Shown here piece by piece: positions 47,850-56,878 of a stretch of DNA of 64,000 nucleotides; position 1 is the stretch's first letter, and every line of letters starts with the position of its first letter. A program made the position numbers and the translations under genes. Source of the stretch: Rodentibacter haemolyticus. GTDB lineage: Bacteria; Pseudomonadota; Gammaproteobacteria; Enterobacterales; Pasteurellaceae. The notes beneath the pieces are model-generated. The model was not told where the DNA came from. It searched no databases and worked only from the letters and a program-made list of their open reading frames with translations. The DNA is taken from contig NZ_CP063056.1 in assembly GCF_015356115.1 (NCBI RefSeq), forward strand, positions 1,054,001 through 1,118,000, in the 5' to 3' direction.

Positions 47850-47875
47850 CGGGCGGGCACAGGACCCGCCCCTAC
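47850..47875. repeat. REP half-element, cluster family, right end of the RAYT locus
   Basis: CGGGCGGGCACAGGACCCGC plus CCCTAC is the inverse of the left end and identical over its length to the right half of the 42238 element. Confidence 0.88.
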
Positions 47876-47884
47876 GGAAGATTG

Positions 47885-48607
47885 ATGATTAAAATAAAAA
47901 ATTTAAACCACTATTACCCAAATGCTCAAACCGCAGCTTTATGTAATGTAAATTTACATATTCAACAAGGCTCCGCCGTTGGTCTACTTGGTCCAAACGG
48001 GGCGGGGAAAACCACGTTGATGTCACTTTTGACTGGGTTGCAGTCGGTGCAGCAAGGCGAGATTTTATTTGAAGGCGTGCCGTTTGATACATTGACTAAG
48101 CAACAACGCCATCAAATTTCGCTAGTTCCACAGGATTTTGCCTTTTATCCGCTTTTAACGGTGTGGGAAAATTTAAAATTTTTCGCCGCACTTTATGATA
48201 TTGCGGATAAAAATTGGTTGTTAGAATTGCTGGAAAAGACAGGGCTGACCGCTCATAAAAGCAAACTGGCGAAACATTTATCCGGTGGTTTGAAACGTCG
48301 TTTAAATTTTGCTATCGGCTTGATTAACCGGCCAAAAGTGATTTTTCTTGATGAAATCACCGTGGGTATTGACCCACAATCTCGTCAATTTATTTTAAAC
48401 AGTGTAGCGGAGCTGACGAAGCAAGGCGTGACAGTGATTTATACCTCGCATTATTTGCAAGAAATCGAGCAACTTTGTTCGCAATTAGTGCTGTTAAATG
48501 AAGGAAAGTTGATTTATCAGGGCGATTTGCAAAAAATTATCGGAAACCAACCGCTTGAGAAGTTTTATTTGGATTTTTTGGATAAACAGGTAGGAAATGC
48601 GTGCTAA
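47885..48607 (+). CDS. ABC transporter ATP-binding protein
   Basis: The 240-residue ATPase has Walker A GPNGAGKTT near residue 40, the Q-loop in LVPQDFAFYP, signature LSGGLKRRLNFA and Walker B VIFLDEIT. Type: CcmA/DrrA-like, partner of an ABC-2 permease. It probably energises export of a lipid-like product of the cluster. The start ATG at 47885 is preferred to an adjacent TTG. The stop overlaps the permease start by seven bases. Confidence 0.9.
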   Translation: MIKIKNLNHYYPNAQTAALCNVNLHIQQGSAVGLLGPNGAGKTTLMSLLTGLQSVQQGEILFEGVPFDTLTKQQRHQISLVPQDFAFYPLLTVWENLKFFAALYDIADKNWLLELLEKTGLTAHKSKLAKHLSGGLKRRLNFAIGLINRPKVIFLDEITVGIDPQSRQFILNSVAELTKQGVTVIYTSHYLQEIEQLCSQLVLLNEGKLIYQGDLQKIIGNQPLEKFYLDFLDKQVGNAC

Positions 48608-49845
48608 TTGCTTCGATCTTTAAAGAACTTCGCTTATTAAGCCGCGATCTGCACGGGGTTGCGGTGCTGTTTATTATGCCGATTTTATTTATGCTGATTA
48701 TGTCGGCGGCGTTGAGTAACGATAATGAACTGAGTCATAAGGCGGAGATTGTGCTGTTGGGTGAGGCAGAAAATCCGCTCAACAGTGCATTTTTTCACGC
48801 ATTAAAAAATGAAAATCTGGCGGTGAGACAGGCGGATATTGCCGAGCTTTCTCATTATCAAACCGAATTACAAGCGGGCAAATTTGAGTTGCTTATTGCA
48901 AATTTTAATGAAAAAACGACCGCACTTTCGGCGGAAAAACCGTTACAACTCTGGCTTAATCCGAGCGCAGATCGCAGCTGGTTGTTAGGTGTGAAAGGTA
49001 TTTTGCAAAAGCACTATAGCCGTGAGCGAATTGAACGCTATCTTGCTGATAGTCATATCCGGCTTGAGAACAATAAGCGCAAACCAATCAAACAGATAGA
49101 GAAAAAAGTTAATCAAGATTTAGATAAAAAATTTAATGAGATTAACGCCTATTTAGCCAAAGATTTATGGCAGGAGATCTATCTTAATCGTCAGGGCAAA
49201 GAAGTGGCAAAGCCGAATTCCGTACAGCACAGCGTGCCGGCGTGGCTGATTTTCGGGATGTTTTTTATTATGATTCCGCTCTCGAATGTGATGGCGATGG
49301 AGCGACAAACCAACACCATTACGCGTTTGAGAATGGCAAGAGCCTCTGCATTTAAGCTGATTGTGGCAAAGTGGATACCTTATTTTTTGATCAATCAGTT
49401 ACAATTTATCGGTATGGTTGCGCTAGGTTATTTTGTGCTTCCTCGTCTTAAAATGCCGGCATTTTCGCTTACGGGAACAGAGTGGCATTATAGTGTATTA
49501 GCAATGGCGGTCAGCCTTTCGGCATTGGGTTACGGTTTATTGGTGAGCGTGATTGCTCGTACCACCGAACACGCAGTGGTGTTGGGCGGTGGTGGCATTA
49601 TTATTATGGCGGCAATCGGTGGCATTATGGTGCCGACTTATGTGATGCCTGAAATAATGCAAGCGATTGCCGAATTTTCGCCAATGGGCTGGGCGTTGAA
49701 CGGCTTCCAAAATTTGCTACTTAACCAATACGATTTATCACAAATTGCAAATTATCTGGCAAAGTTGACCGCTTTTGGTTTATCAATGATTTTGTTGGCT
49801 GCTTTGATTTATCAGCGACAATTAAAAAAACAGGTGCGATTTTAA
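48601..49845 (+). CDS. ABC-2 type transporter permease
   Basis: The 414-residue permease starts at GTG. It has a first membrane helix (VAVLFIMPILFMLIMSAAL), a large extracytoplasmic loop of about 190 residues (EIVLLGEAENPL to the SVQHSVPAW boundary) and a helix bundle of about five at the end. This layout is typical of YhhJ/DrrB-like exporters. Within the cluster it is a good candidate for moving the resorcinol or the finished pigment across the inner membrane. It is coupled to the acyl-carrier gene by TAATG. Confidence 0.87.
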   Translation: MLIASIFKELRLLSRDLHGVAVLFIMPILFMLIMSAALSNDNELSHKAEIVLLGEAENPLNSAFFHALKNENLAVRQADIAELSHYQTELQAGKFELLIANFNEKTTALSAEKPLQLWLNPSADRSWLLGVKGILQKHYSRERIERYLADSHIRLENNKRKPIKQIEKKVNQDLDKKFNEINAYLAKDLWQEIYLNRQGKEVAKPNSVQHSVPAWLIFGMFFIMIPLSNVMAMERQTNTITRLRMARASAFKLIVAKWIPYFLINQLQFIGMVALGYFVLPRLKMPAFSLTGTEWHYSVLAMAVSLSALGYGLLVSVIARTTEHAVVLGGGGIIIMAAIGGIMVPTYVMPEIMQAIAEFSPMGWALNGFQNLLLNQYDLSQIANYLAKLTAFGLSMILLAALIYQRQLKKQVRF

Positions 49846-50129
49846 TGACTTATATTTTTACCCTTGAACCCCAATTACTCGAATTAGAACTTAAAAAACT
49901 CATTGTGCAGGAATCGGAAAAAGAGGATTTTGCGCCTGAAGAGATTCGTGATGATGAACCGCTTTTTGGCGGGCAAAGCCGGATTCAGTTGGATTCACTG
50001 GATGCGTTGCAAATTGCGGTGGCGTTGCAGGCGCATTTTAAGGTTCGTTTACAAGGCGACCGGATGGTGCGGAAGCATATGATGAATGTAGCGGATTTGG
50101 CGAAATTTATTCGAGCGGAACATCAATAA
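49845..50129 (+). CDS. Acyl-carrier protein (third in the cluster)
   Basis: This 94-residue acidic protein has IQLDSLDALQIAVALQ with the phosphopantetheine Ser near residue 50. It is longer than standard ACPs at the N-terminus (LEPQLLELELKKLIVQE). Sits between the ABC permease and a short ketosynthase with one-base stop/start overlaps, so it is probably their dedicated carrier, distinct from the two ApeE/F-like ACPs. Confidence 0.85.
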   Translation: MTYIFTLEPQLLELELKKLIVQESEKEDFAPEEIRDDEPLFGGQSRIQLDSLDALQIAVALQAHFKVRLQGDRMVRKHMMNVADLAKFIRAEHQ

Positions 50130-51088
50130 TGGCGGTTTATCTCAATGCAAGCGGTCATCTTTCTGCAAAAACTTGCCGAAATCGCACCGCACTTCAATTA
50201 GGGCAATCGGTTGAATTGCCTTATTTTTCGGCGTTTGAACAGCCGTTGTTGAGTTTGACACAGCTCTATAGTTTGATTGAACAACAAATTGAGCAGTGTC
50301 TATTACAGGCCGGTTGGCATCTGTCTGAATTGGCGGAAATGCCGATTTTGCTTGGCTCGACCGCTTATACGATTGCTGATTGCGAGTATCGCTTTGTACA
50401 CCGGCAACCTTTACCAAGCGAACCTAATATCGCAGTGATTGGCAATTATCTTCAGCAAAAATACGGTACTAAAGTATTTAATTTTGCCACCTCTTGCACT
50501 TCTTCCGCACAAGCGATGGGTTATGCGGTAAAAATGCTTGCGCAAGGAAAATGTGATAAGGCGCTGGTTTTAGGCTTTGAGATGTTTAACCGTCTCACTT
50601 TTGAGCATTTTCAGGCAATGGGCTTGCTCGCTCAACATCCGGCGGAAAAAGGCATTATTTTAGGTGAAGGAATGGGGTGTGTGGCGTTGAGTAAGCAGCC
50701 GTCCGATTGTCGGATTTTAGGCGTGGCAAGCCTGACCGATCACGCTAGTTTGACAAATAATAGTGAAGCGGCATTGGAACACTTGATTTGCAAAATTTTA
50801 CAAAAATCTGACCGCTTACCAAGTGAGATTTCTGCCATTAAACCGCATTTTGTCGGCGGCGATTTCGATGAGGTCGAGCAGACGTTATTACAAAAACAGT
50901 TCCCAAGCCGACCGCACTTTTTGCCGAAAAAAGTGCTTGGGCATACGCTAGGGGCAAGTGGTGCATTGGAAACCGCATGGCTATTGGAACAATTGCAAAA
51001 TAATGCTGAAAATCAACCGCTTGTCGTATTGAATTATTTTCTCGGTTTCGGCGGCAGCAATATCGGGTGGGTGTTGCAATGGAAGTAA
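50129..51088 (+). CDS. Short beta-ketoacyl synthase-like protein with altered active site
   Basis: The 319-residue protein is about 90 residues shorter than KASII enzymes. The nucleophile motif TSCTSSAQAMGYAV (Cys near residue 119) and the LGHTLGASGALETA His are kept. The HGTGT motif is missing: the equivalent site reads IKPHFVGGDFDE, with a His but none of the usual residues. It may be a decarboxylating or chain-length partner, or condense specialised substrates. An extended Apl-type uptake signal ends at 50819. It overlaps the next gene by ten bases. Confidence 0.72.
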   Translation: MAVYLNASGHLSAKTCRNRTALQLGQSVELPYFSAFEQPLLSLTQLYSLIEQQIEQCLLQAGWHLSELAEMPILLGSTAYTIADCEYRFVHRQPLPSEPNIAVIGNYLQQKYGTKVFNFATSCTSSAQAMGYAVKMLAQGKCDKALVLGFEMFNRLTFEHFQAMGLLAQHPAEKGIILGEGMGCVALSKQPSDCRILGVASLTDHASLTNNSEAALEHLICKILQKSDRLPSEISAIKPHFVGGDFDEVEQTLLQKQFPSRPHFLPKKVLGHTLGASGALETAWLLEQLQNNAENQPLVVLNYFLGFGGSNIGWVLQWK

Positions 51089-51561
51089 TCGCAGAATTTC
51101 AATTAAAGGAATGGCTGGATGATAAAACCCTTCGCAGTCGATTAAAAGTACAAGGGGTTGAGGCGCGTCGTTTAAGCCGTTTTACTCAACTGGCATTACT
51201 TGGTGCATTGAGTTTGAAGGACTATGTCAATGAAGAAAGTGCGGTCTATTTAGGCTCAAGTTTTAATTCACCGACCAAATTTCAAAAGATGTTTGATCAT
51301 TTAATGCAACAACAGTTACCTAGTCCGTTGGATTTTATGGCAAATATCAATAATGCGGTGGTATTTCACATTGCTCAAACCTTACATTTACAAGGTGTCA
51401 GCGTTTTTCTAGCAATGGAAAAAAAACAATTGACAAAACTGTTTGAACTTGCCGAATTGGATTTGGCACCTGATCAAACGGCGCTTATCGGTTGGGTATT
51501 TGAAGGCTATCGACAGAATCAGCAAGATGAAAGTATTTGGTGGGTTGTAAAAGGCGAATAA
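51079..51561 (+). CDS. Beta-ketoacyl-synthase N-terminal-like partner protein
   Basis: This 160-residue protein resembles only the N-terminal half of ketosynthases, with LSRFTQLALLGALSLKDY, AVYLGSSFNSPTKFQ and SPLDFMANINNAVVFHIAQ. The nucleophile is absent. It is likely a structural partner of the short ketosynthase before it. Its last 215 bases are duplicated at 54093-54307, on the far side of the UvrA-like insertion. Confidence 0.65.
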   Translation: MEVIAEFQLKEWLDDKTLRSRLKVQGVEARRLSRFTQLALLGALSLKDYVNEESAVYLGSSFNSPTKFQKMFDHLMQQQLPSPLDFMANINNAVVFHIAQTLHLQGVSVFLAMEKKQLTKLFELAELDLAPDQTALIGWVFEGYRQNQQDESIWWVVKGE

Positions 51562-51562
51562 G
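51348..51562 (+). repeat. 215-bp direct repeat, left copy
   Basis: It comprises the 3' 214 bases of the ketosynthase-like gene plus one base. It aligns without gaps to 54093-54307 with about four differences (for example CGGTGG versus CGGCGG, ACGGCGCTT versus ACGGAGCTT). The two copies bracket the UvrA-like insertion. Confidence 0.95.
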
Positions 51563-51725
51563 GCCTTTCTACTATTCTGGAAAGAATGTGAGTTTCGGTT
51601 TAACTTTGGGATACCAAATAACAGCTTGAAATGGTGTGAAATTTAGGGCTAATCAACTTAAGATTCTTACTAAAATTACATGGAGTAGAATTATCGTGAA
51701 GTGGGATAGTTTGATAGGAGAGAGC

Positions 51726-53997
51726 ATGAACGACAAATCTGAAAAAATCGAAATCATCGGTGCTTTTGAAAACAATTTAAAGCATATCAATGTAATGATT
51801 CCTAAAGGCTGTCTTGTTACGTTTGCCGGCGTATCCGGTTCTGGCAAAAGTTCTCTTGTCTTTGATACGATTGCCGTGGAAAGTGCCAGACAGTGGCAAT
51901 CTTCCTATCCGTTATTTTTACGAAATAAAATGCCGCATTATGAGCGTCCTAAGGTGAATGAAATGAAAAATCTCACGCCTGTTATTGTAGTCGATCAACA
52001 TACGGTGGGAAGCAACTCACGATCTACGGTTGGCACGGCTGTGGATGTTGCTCCGCTAATGAGACTGCTTTTCTCGCGTGTGGGAACCCCTCAAGCGGGC
52101 GGTTCGATGGCATATTCTTTCAATCACCCGGCAGGAATGTGTTTGAAATGCACAGGGCTTGGCGAAGAAATGGTGTTAGATGAGACAAGGCTTTTTGATA
52201 AGAACAAATCTCTGCGTGAAGGGGCAATTTTATTTAGTCAATTTTCTTCCGGCTGGCAGACATATCTTTATCAGAATAATGCCGTCCTTGATCCCGATAA
52301 GAAACTTTCCGATTATACTGAGGCGGAATGGGATTTTCTGCTAAACGGTTCCAATGAGCCAATGAAGGTGGAAATTCGCTCCAATAATACTGGGCGTGTC
52401 GATAAGGTCGATTATGAAGGTGTGATCCCACGTTTTTATAGGCTTTATCTGAAACGGGATATTACAAAATTGAAAGTGGGGCTACAGGCTGAAATAATGT
52501 CGCTGGTAAATCACGGTCCTTGTCGAGCCTGTGGTGGTAGCAGATTAAATGCAAAAGCGTTGGCATCCAAGATCAACGGTTACAATATTATAGATATGAT
52601 GGCGATGCCTGTGAGTGATTTGGCGGTAATCTTAGAGCAGATAGACGATCCGCGAGGAAAATCCCTTGTCGCACAAATTAAGGAATATTTAAAAAGAATG
52701 ACAGATGTAGGCGTGGGATACCTTTCGCTATCTAGAAGAGTGGAAACGCTTTCCGGCGGCGAAGCACAACGCTTGAAAATAGTCAGAAACCTTGGCAATA
52801 GTCTTTCTAATATTACCTATATTTTTGATGAACCGACGGCAGGTCTTCACCCGGCAGATGCCGAGAAAATCGGGCGAATGCTGGTGGAACTTCGGGATAA
52901 GTATAACAACGTATTGGTTGTAGAACACAGCCGTCAGATTTTGTTGCTTTCCGACCACATTATTGAACTTGGACCAAACGCCGGAAGCCGTGGCGGTAAA
53001 ATTGTTTATCAGGGCGATTTGAGCGGTTTGATTACAAAGGATACGCTCACGGCACAGGTATTAAAGAAAGCCATCGAACTCAATGAACGTCCGCTTGCGT
53101 GGCGAGAGGGTTTTGAAATAAAAGATGCCCATTTGCACAATCTAAAACATATTGACGTAACGATTCCAAAAGGCATACTCACGGCAGTTACCGGCGTTGC
53201 CGGTTCCGGAAAAAGTACGCTGGCACGCTATGAATTTACAAATCGTTATCCAGATACCATTGTCATCGATCAAAAACCAATCGGCACATCAATCCGTTCC
53301 ACGCCGGCGACCTATACCGGTGTGATGGATGAAATTCGGAAAATTTTTGCCAAAGAAAATGGCGTAAATACCAAGTGGTTCAGCTTTAATTCGGAAGGCG
53401 GTTGCACGGGTTTGTAACGGGACGGGGCAGATCAGCTATGAAATGGCTTTCGCCGAACCGGTTGTGGTGGTATGTGAAGAATGTGGCGGACATCGTTATA
53501 ATCCGACCGCACTAAGTTACAAATATAAAGATTTGAATATTGAAGAAGTATTAAATCTTACTATTGAAAAAGCCTACGACTTCTTTAAGAACGCCAAAAT
53601 CAGAAATCTGCTGCAAAGTATGCTGGATGTCGGTCTTGGCTATCTGACATTAGGTCAGCCAACCAGTACCCTTTCCGGCGGCGAAGTGCAACGTATAAAA
53701 CTTGCCAGTGAACTGCATAAAAACGGAAATATTTATGTACTGGACGAACCCAGCACAGGGCTTCACGCCAAGGATATTGAACTGCTACTCTCCCTTTTGC
53801 GTAAATTAGTGGATAACGGCAATACGGTCGTGATGATAGAACATCGTTTGGAACTGATTGCACAGGCGGACTGGATCATTGATATAGGGCCGGAGGGCGG
53901 TACAAACGGTGGTGAGATTATATTCTGTGGTACGCCGGAAGCATTGTTGCAATGCAATAAATCAAAAACATCGAAATATCTGAAGAAATATATATAA
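51726..53997 (+). pseudogene. UvrA-like twin-ATPase, frameshifted
   Basis: This UvrA paralogue would have about 757 residues, shorter than UvrA (about 940). The first ATPase has AGVSGSGKSSLVFDT, CLKCTGLG and CRACGGSR zinc motifs, VETLSGGEAQRLK and FDEPTAGLHP. The second has GVAGSGKSTLARYEF, STLSGGEVQRIKLA and LDEPSTGLHAKD. One extra G in a run at about 53405-53407 shifts the frame and creates a stop at 53415-53417; removing it restores a CTVCNGTGQI zinc motif. Start MNDKSEKIEI behind AGGAG. Such short UvrA2-like proteins are linked to drug tolerance in some bacteria. It interrupts the polyene cluster. Confidence 0.88.
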
Positions 53998-54092
53998 GTA
54001 ACCCGATTTGCGTGACTACCTAAACGTTGCCGAAATAAGAGGGTAAAAATGTTAAATTAGATTTAGATATAGTAAAAAATAAAGGATTATTA

Positions 54093-54307
54093 CAATAATG
54101 CGGCGGTATTTCACATTGCTCAAACCTTGCATTTACAAGGTGTCAGCGTTTTTCTAGCAATGGAAAAAAAACAATTGACAAAACTGTTTGAACTTGCCGA
54201 ATTGGATTTGGCACCTGATCAAACGGAGCTTATCGGTTGGGTATTTGAAGGCTATCGACAGAATCAGCAAGATGAAAGTATTTGGTGGGTTGTAAAAGGA
54301 GAATAAG
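54093..54307 (+). repeat. 215-bp direct repeat, right copy (gene remnant)
   Basis: This is a second, promoterless copy of the end of the ketosynthase-like gene, including its stop codon. It lacks the first 269 bases of that gene. The stretch 53998-54092 between the UvrA-like gene and this copy holds no gene that I can see. Confidence 0.95.
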
Positions 54308-54325
54308 CACCTTCGGTTATATTGG

Positions 54326-54355
54326 TTGATAGTTAAATTTCGTGTAAACTAATAC
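54326..54355 (+). promoter_or_regulatory. Predicted promoter of the lipoprotein gene
   Basis: TTGATA (54326-54331) and TAATAC (54350-54355) are 18 bases apart, 28 bases before the start codon. This would restart transcription after the insertion. Confidence 0.4.
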
Positions 54356-54382
54356 GCATTTTAATTAGATGGAGAGTTCATT

Positions 54383-54826
54383 ATGAGAAAGTTAATTTTT
54401 ACCTTACTTACAAGTGCAATTTTAGCTGGGTGTGCATCGGGTTTAACGGGGAGTAGTCCAGCGGAAAAACGGGCTGATTTAACTTCTGTTTGTGTTCGTG
54501 AACAACGCACTTCTCTTAATTTTACACCGAAAGAAATTGCTGGATTGATAGAAAAAAGCCTGGCAAAAAAAGGTATAAAAACGGTTACTTATGAAGGGGT
54601 TAAAATTCCTGAAAATTGTAAGTATGTACTTGTGAGTGCGCTAAAAGGGAATAAAGAACTTATCGTTCGTGGTCATTTAGTGCTACGTGAGCGTTCAGAT
54701 GAAACACTAAATACGATTGGCGAAATTTCTTATCGTTATCGTGGTGATGAAAAAGCTATCGCAAAACAAGTCGGTATTCAAGGTCAGTTTGATAAAATGA
54801 TTGCAGAGTTATTCAAGAACTACTAA
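54383..54826 (+). CDS. Unknown lipoprotein in the polyene cluster
   Basis: The 147-residue protein has a lipoprotein signal ending in LAGC (Cys near residue 17) and a mature domain with two cysteines (SVCVREQRTSLNF and ENCKYVLVS) that could form a disulfide. The length and Cys pattern loosely recall Sbal_3080-type lipoproteins, which is uncertain. It probably sits on the outer membrane. It has its own predicted promoter and lies nine bases before the chain-length-factor-like gene. Confidence 0.7.
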   Translation: MRKLIFTLLTSAILAGCASGLTGSSPAEKRADLTSVCVREQRTSLNFTPKEIAGLIEKSLAKKGIKTVTYEGVKIPENCKYVLVSALKGNKELIVRGHLVLRERSDETLNTIGEISYRYRGDEKAIAKQVGIQGQFDKMIAELFKNY

Positions 54827-54835
54827 TAATTTACT

Positions 54836-55588
54836 ATGACAACACATTGTAAATTTACATTTAATGTTCAGGCTTGGAAGGTTGTAACAAATAAACAGCT
54901 TTCCATTGCTGATTGGCAGCAAGGAGAACAGTATTGGGAGGAAAATGCTAAAAATTGGCAGGATTTTTCCCCGACGCTGGCTTTTCTGCCACCGATGAAA
55001 CGTCGTCGTTTAAGTGATTCTGCTCGGCTTTTTTTTGAGGCGGCGTGGGAGTTGCTTCCGCCTGAACAGGCAAATATTCCAGTGGTGTATGCTTCTAGTA
55101 ATAGCGAAATTAATCGTAGTTTCGGGCTGTGGCATACACTATTGCAGGAAGGGGATGTTTCGCCGACGTCATTTAGTTTATCGGTACATAATGCGCTGGT
55201 TGGGCAGTGGTCTGAGTTTCGCCAGGTAACGACAGAAACCGTCTCCATTACGGCACAACGTGACAATTTAGAAGCGGCATTGCTGGAAGCCTACTTGCTC
55301 TTGAATGAGAGTCATCAAAAAGTGTTGGTTGTGGTGGCGGAAAGTCCGTTATTGGAAAGCTATAATGCTAAGCCGGTTTTTCGTCAGCCTTTTGCTTATG
55401 CATTAGCGTTAGTAGTGACGAAGGGTGGACAATATCAGTTGAGCTTAGTGGCAAAAAATGCAGAGAATTCGACCGCACTTTTGGCAAAAGATAATGCGTT
55501 GGCATGGGTTCGGCAGCATTATCTGCAAAGCGAAAAATGGCAAACCGGCAGCGCAAATGATAAGGTGTGGCAATGGCGGAAAAATTAA
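54836..55588 (+). CDS. apeC: Ketosynthase chain-length-factor-like protein (ApeC-like)
   Basis: The 250-residue protein corresponds to a beta-ketoacyl synthase N-terminal domain. IPVVYASSNSEINRSFGLWHTLLQEGDVSPTSFSLSVHNALVGQWS is its recognisable core (given here as VVYASSNSEINRS and TSFSLSVHNALVG). No nucleophilic Cys is visible. ApeC-type proteins pair with ApeO to set chain length in aryl-polyene assembly. It overlaps the acyltransferase gene by 16 bases. Confidence 0.75.
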   Translation: MTTHCKFTFNVQAWKVVTNKQLSIADWQQGEQYWEENAKNWQDFSPTLAFLPPMKRRRLSDSARLFFEAAWELLPPEQANIPVVYASSNSEINRSFGLWHTLLQEGDVSPTSFSLSVHNALVGQWSEFRQVTTETVSITAQRDNLEAALLEAYLLLNESHQKVLVVVAESPLLESYNAKPVFRQPFAYALALVVTKGGQYQLSLVAKNAENSTALLAKDNALAWVRQHYLQSEKWQTGSANDKVWQWRKN

Positions 55589-56337
55589 ACCGATTACGCC
55601 GTTTTTTCGGTACGATGTTTGGCTTTGTCTTATTTGCCTTTGCCGGCGTTATTTTTCGCATTGTTTTACTGCCTTACACACGTAATCCACAACAAAACGA
55701 TCTTGAAACCCAATTAAAAGCACGACGTTGGGTTGGAATAATTTGGGGATACTTTGTTCGTTACGCCCAATGGTCCGGTGTATTGGAAGTCAATTATCAC
55801 GGCTTTGAAAAATTAGGTAGAACAGGGCAATTAATTATTGCCAACCACCCGTCATTATTAGATGTAGTGTTAATTATTGCAAAAGAAAGCCGATTAAATT
55901 GTATTATTAAACAAGATTTACTCAATAACCCGATTTTGGTCGCTCCAATCCTTGCCAGCGGTTTTTTGCCGAATACTGAAAGCGAAGAGATGTTGGAAAA
56001 AAGCCATCAGATTTTGCAAAATGAAGCCTTATTGCTTTTCCCCGAAGGCACAAGAACAGGCTGGGACGGCGTGGTAAATTTACATCGTGGGGCGGTTTCT
56101 ATCGGATTGCGCAGTGCCAGCGTGATTACGCCGGTGGTGATAAAAATGTCGCCGCCGAATTTTAAAAAAGGGCAGCCTTGGTATAAAATACCCGCGAAAA
56201 AAATTACTTATGATTTAACGGTTTGTGATGATATTGATCCGCAAACTTTGTTAAAGGAAACCTCATTACCTATTGCATCACGCCGTTTGAAAAAGCAATT
56301 AGAACAGTTATTTAATTCACATACCCAATCAATATAA
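55573..56337 (+). CDS. apeD: PlsC-like lysophospholipid acyltransferase (ApeD-like)
   Basis: The 254-residue membrane-associated protein has an N-terminal membrane helix (GFVLFAFAGVIFRIVLLPY), the NHPSLLDV HX4D motif near residue 90 and FPEGTRTG near 156, the acyltransferase blocks I and III. It may esterify a lipid anchor with the polyene or remodel the acceptor. The gene letter follows the E. coli order ApeC-D-E-F. The ATG at 55573 is preferred to a GTG six bases earlier. Confidence 0.78.
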   Translation: MAEKLNRLRRFFGTMFGFVLFAFAGVIFRIVLLPYTRNPQQNDLETQLKARRWVGIIWGYFVRYAQWSGVLEVNYHGFEKLGRTGQLIIANHPSLLDVVLIIAKESRLNCIIKQDLLNNPILVAPILASGFLPNTESEEMLEKSHQILQNEALLLFPEGTRTGWDGVVNLHRGAVSIGLRSASVITPVVIKMSPPNFKKGQPWYKIPAKKITYDLTVCDDIDPQTLLKETSLPIASRRLKKQLEQLFNSHTQSI

Positions 56338-56346
56338 GGACAAAAA

Positions 56347-56604
56347 ATGGAACTCGAACAACAATTAAAACAGTTAATTATTGATAGTCTTGGGCTGGAA
56401 GATATGAGTGTGGAGGACATTGATACCGAAGCCGCTTTATTTGGTGATGAGGGCTTAGGCTTAGATTCAGTGGATGCCCTTGAATTGGGGTTGGCTGTAC
56501 AAAAAACTTTTGGTTTGCAATTAGACAGCGAAAAACAAAATTTGCGTGATCACTTTGAAAGTGTCGCAACCCTTGCCGCATTTATTCGAGCCACTAAGGA
56601 ATAA
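56347..56604 (+). CDS. apeE: Acyl-carrier protein (ApeE-like)
   Basis: This 85-residue acidic ACP has LGLDSVDALELGLAVQKTFG with the phosphopantetheine Ser near residue 40. It is nine bases after the acyltransferase and four bases before a second ACP. In the E. coli pathway ApeE carries the growing polyene chain. Which of the tandem ACPs is E or F is assigned by order only. Confidence 0.85.
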   Translation: MELEQQLKQLIIDSLGLEDMSVEDIDTEAALFGDEGLGLDSVDALELGLAVQKTFGLQLDSEKQNLRDHFESVATLAAFIRATKE

Positions 56605-56608
56605 TCCT

Positions 56609-56863
56609 ATGACTGAACAAGAAATCCAAGCCCTGTTAGTGAACGCACTGGAAACCCTGTTTGAAGTCGATCCCAAAAGTATTACGCCGGAGACCAACTT
56701 GTATGAAGATTTAGAGATCGACAGCATTGATGCGATTGATTTAATCGATCATATCAAACGTGAAACCGGACATAAATTACAAGCGGAAGATTTCCGTAAT
56801 GTGCGCACCGTTGCCGATGTGGTGCAAGCTGTGGTAAAAATCAGTCAAACGCAGACAGAGTAA
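56609..56863 (+). CDS. apeF: Acyl-carrier protein (ApeF-like)
   Basis: This 84-residue ACP starts MTEQEIQALL and has LEIDSIDAIDLIDHIKRE with Ser near residue 39. An upstream in-frame extension overlapping the first ACP is rejected because ATG 56609 gives a normal ACP. Together with the previous gene it forms the tandem carrier pair typical of aryl-polyene clusters. Confidence 0.85.
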   Translation: MTEQEIQALLVNALETLFEVDPKSITPETNLYEDLEIDSIDAIDLIDHIKRETGHKLQAEDFRNVRTVADVVQAVVKISQTQTE

Positions 56864-56878
56864 ATTACTGATCGCCCA

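Larger units (their letters stand above)
47294..47875 (+). mobile_element. REP-RAYT unit: frameshifted transposase between inverted REP ends
   Basis: A 582-base unit is bounded by inverted REP halves (47294-47319 and 47850-47875) with a RAYT pseudogene between. It has the same ends as the short palindromes at 42238 and 43471, as if those were internally deleted derivatives. RAYT proteins are IS200/IS605-like HUH enzymes associated with REP spread. Confidence 0.75.

Noticed and set aside
53443..53997. Separate short UvrA-like gene
   Set aside because: It is the continuation of the 51726 gene after a one-base frameshift, so it is treated as part of one pseudogene.
53998..54092. Small gene between the UvrA-like pseudogene and the right repeat copy
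   Set aside because: No frame with a credible start, ribosome-binding site and length is present; the stretch is AT-rich non-coding sequence.
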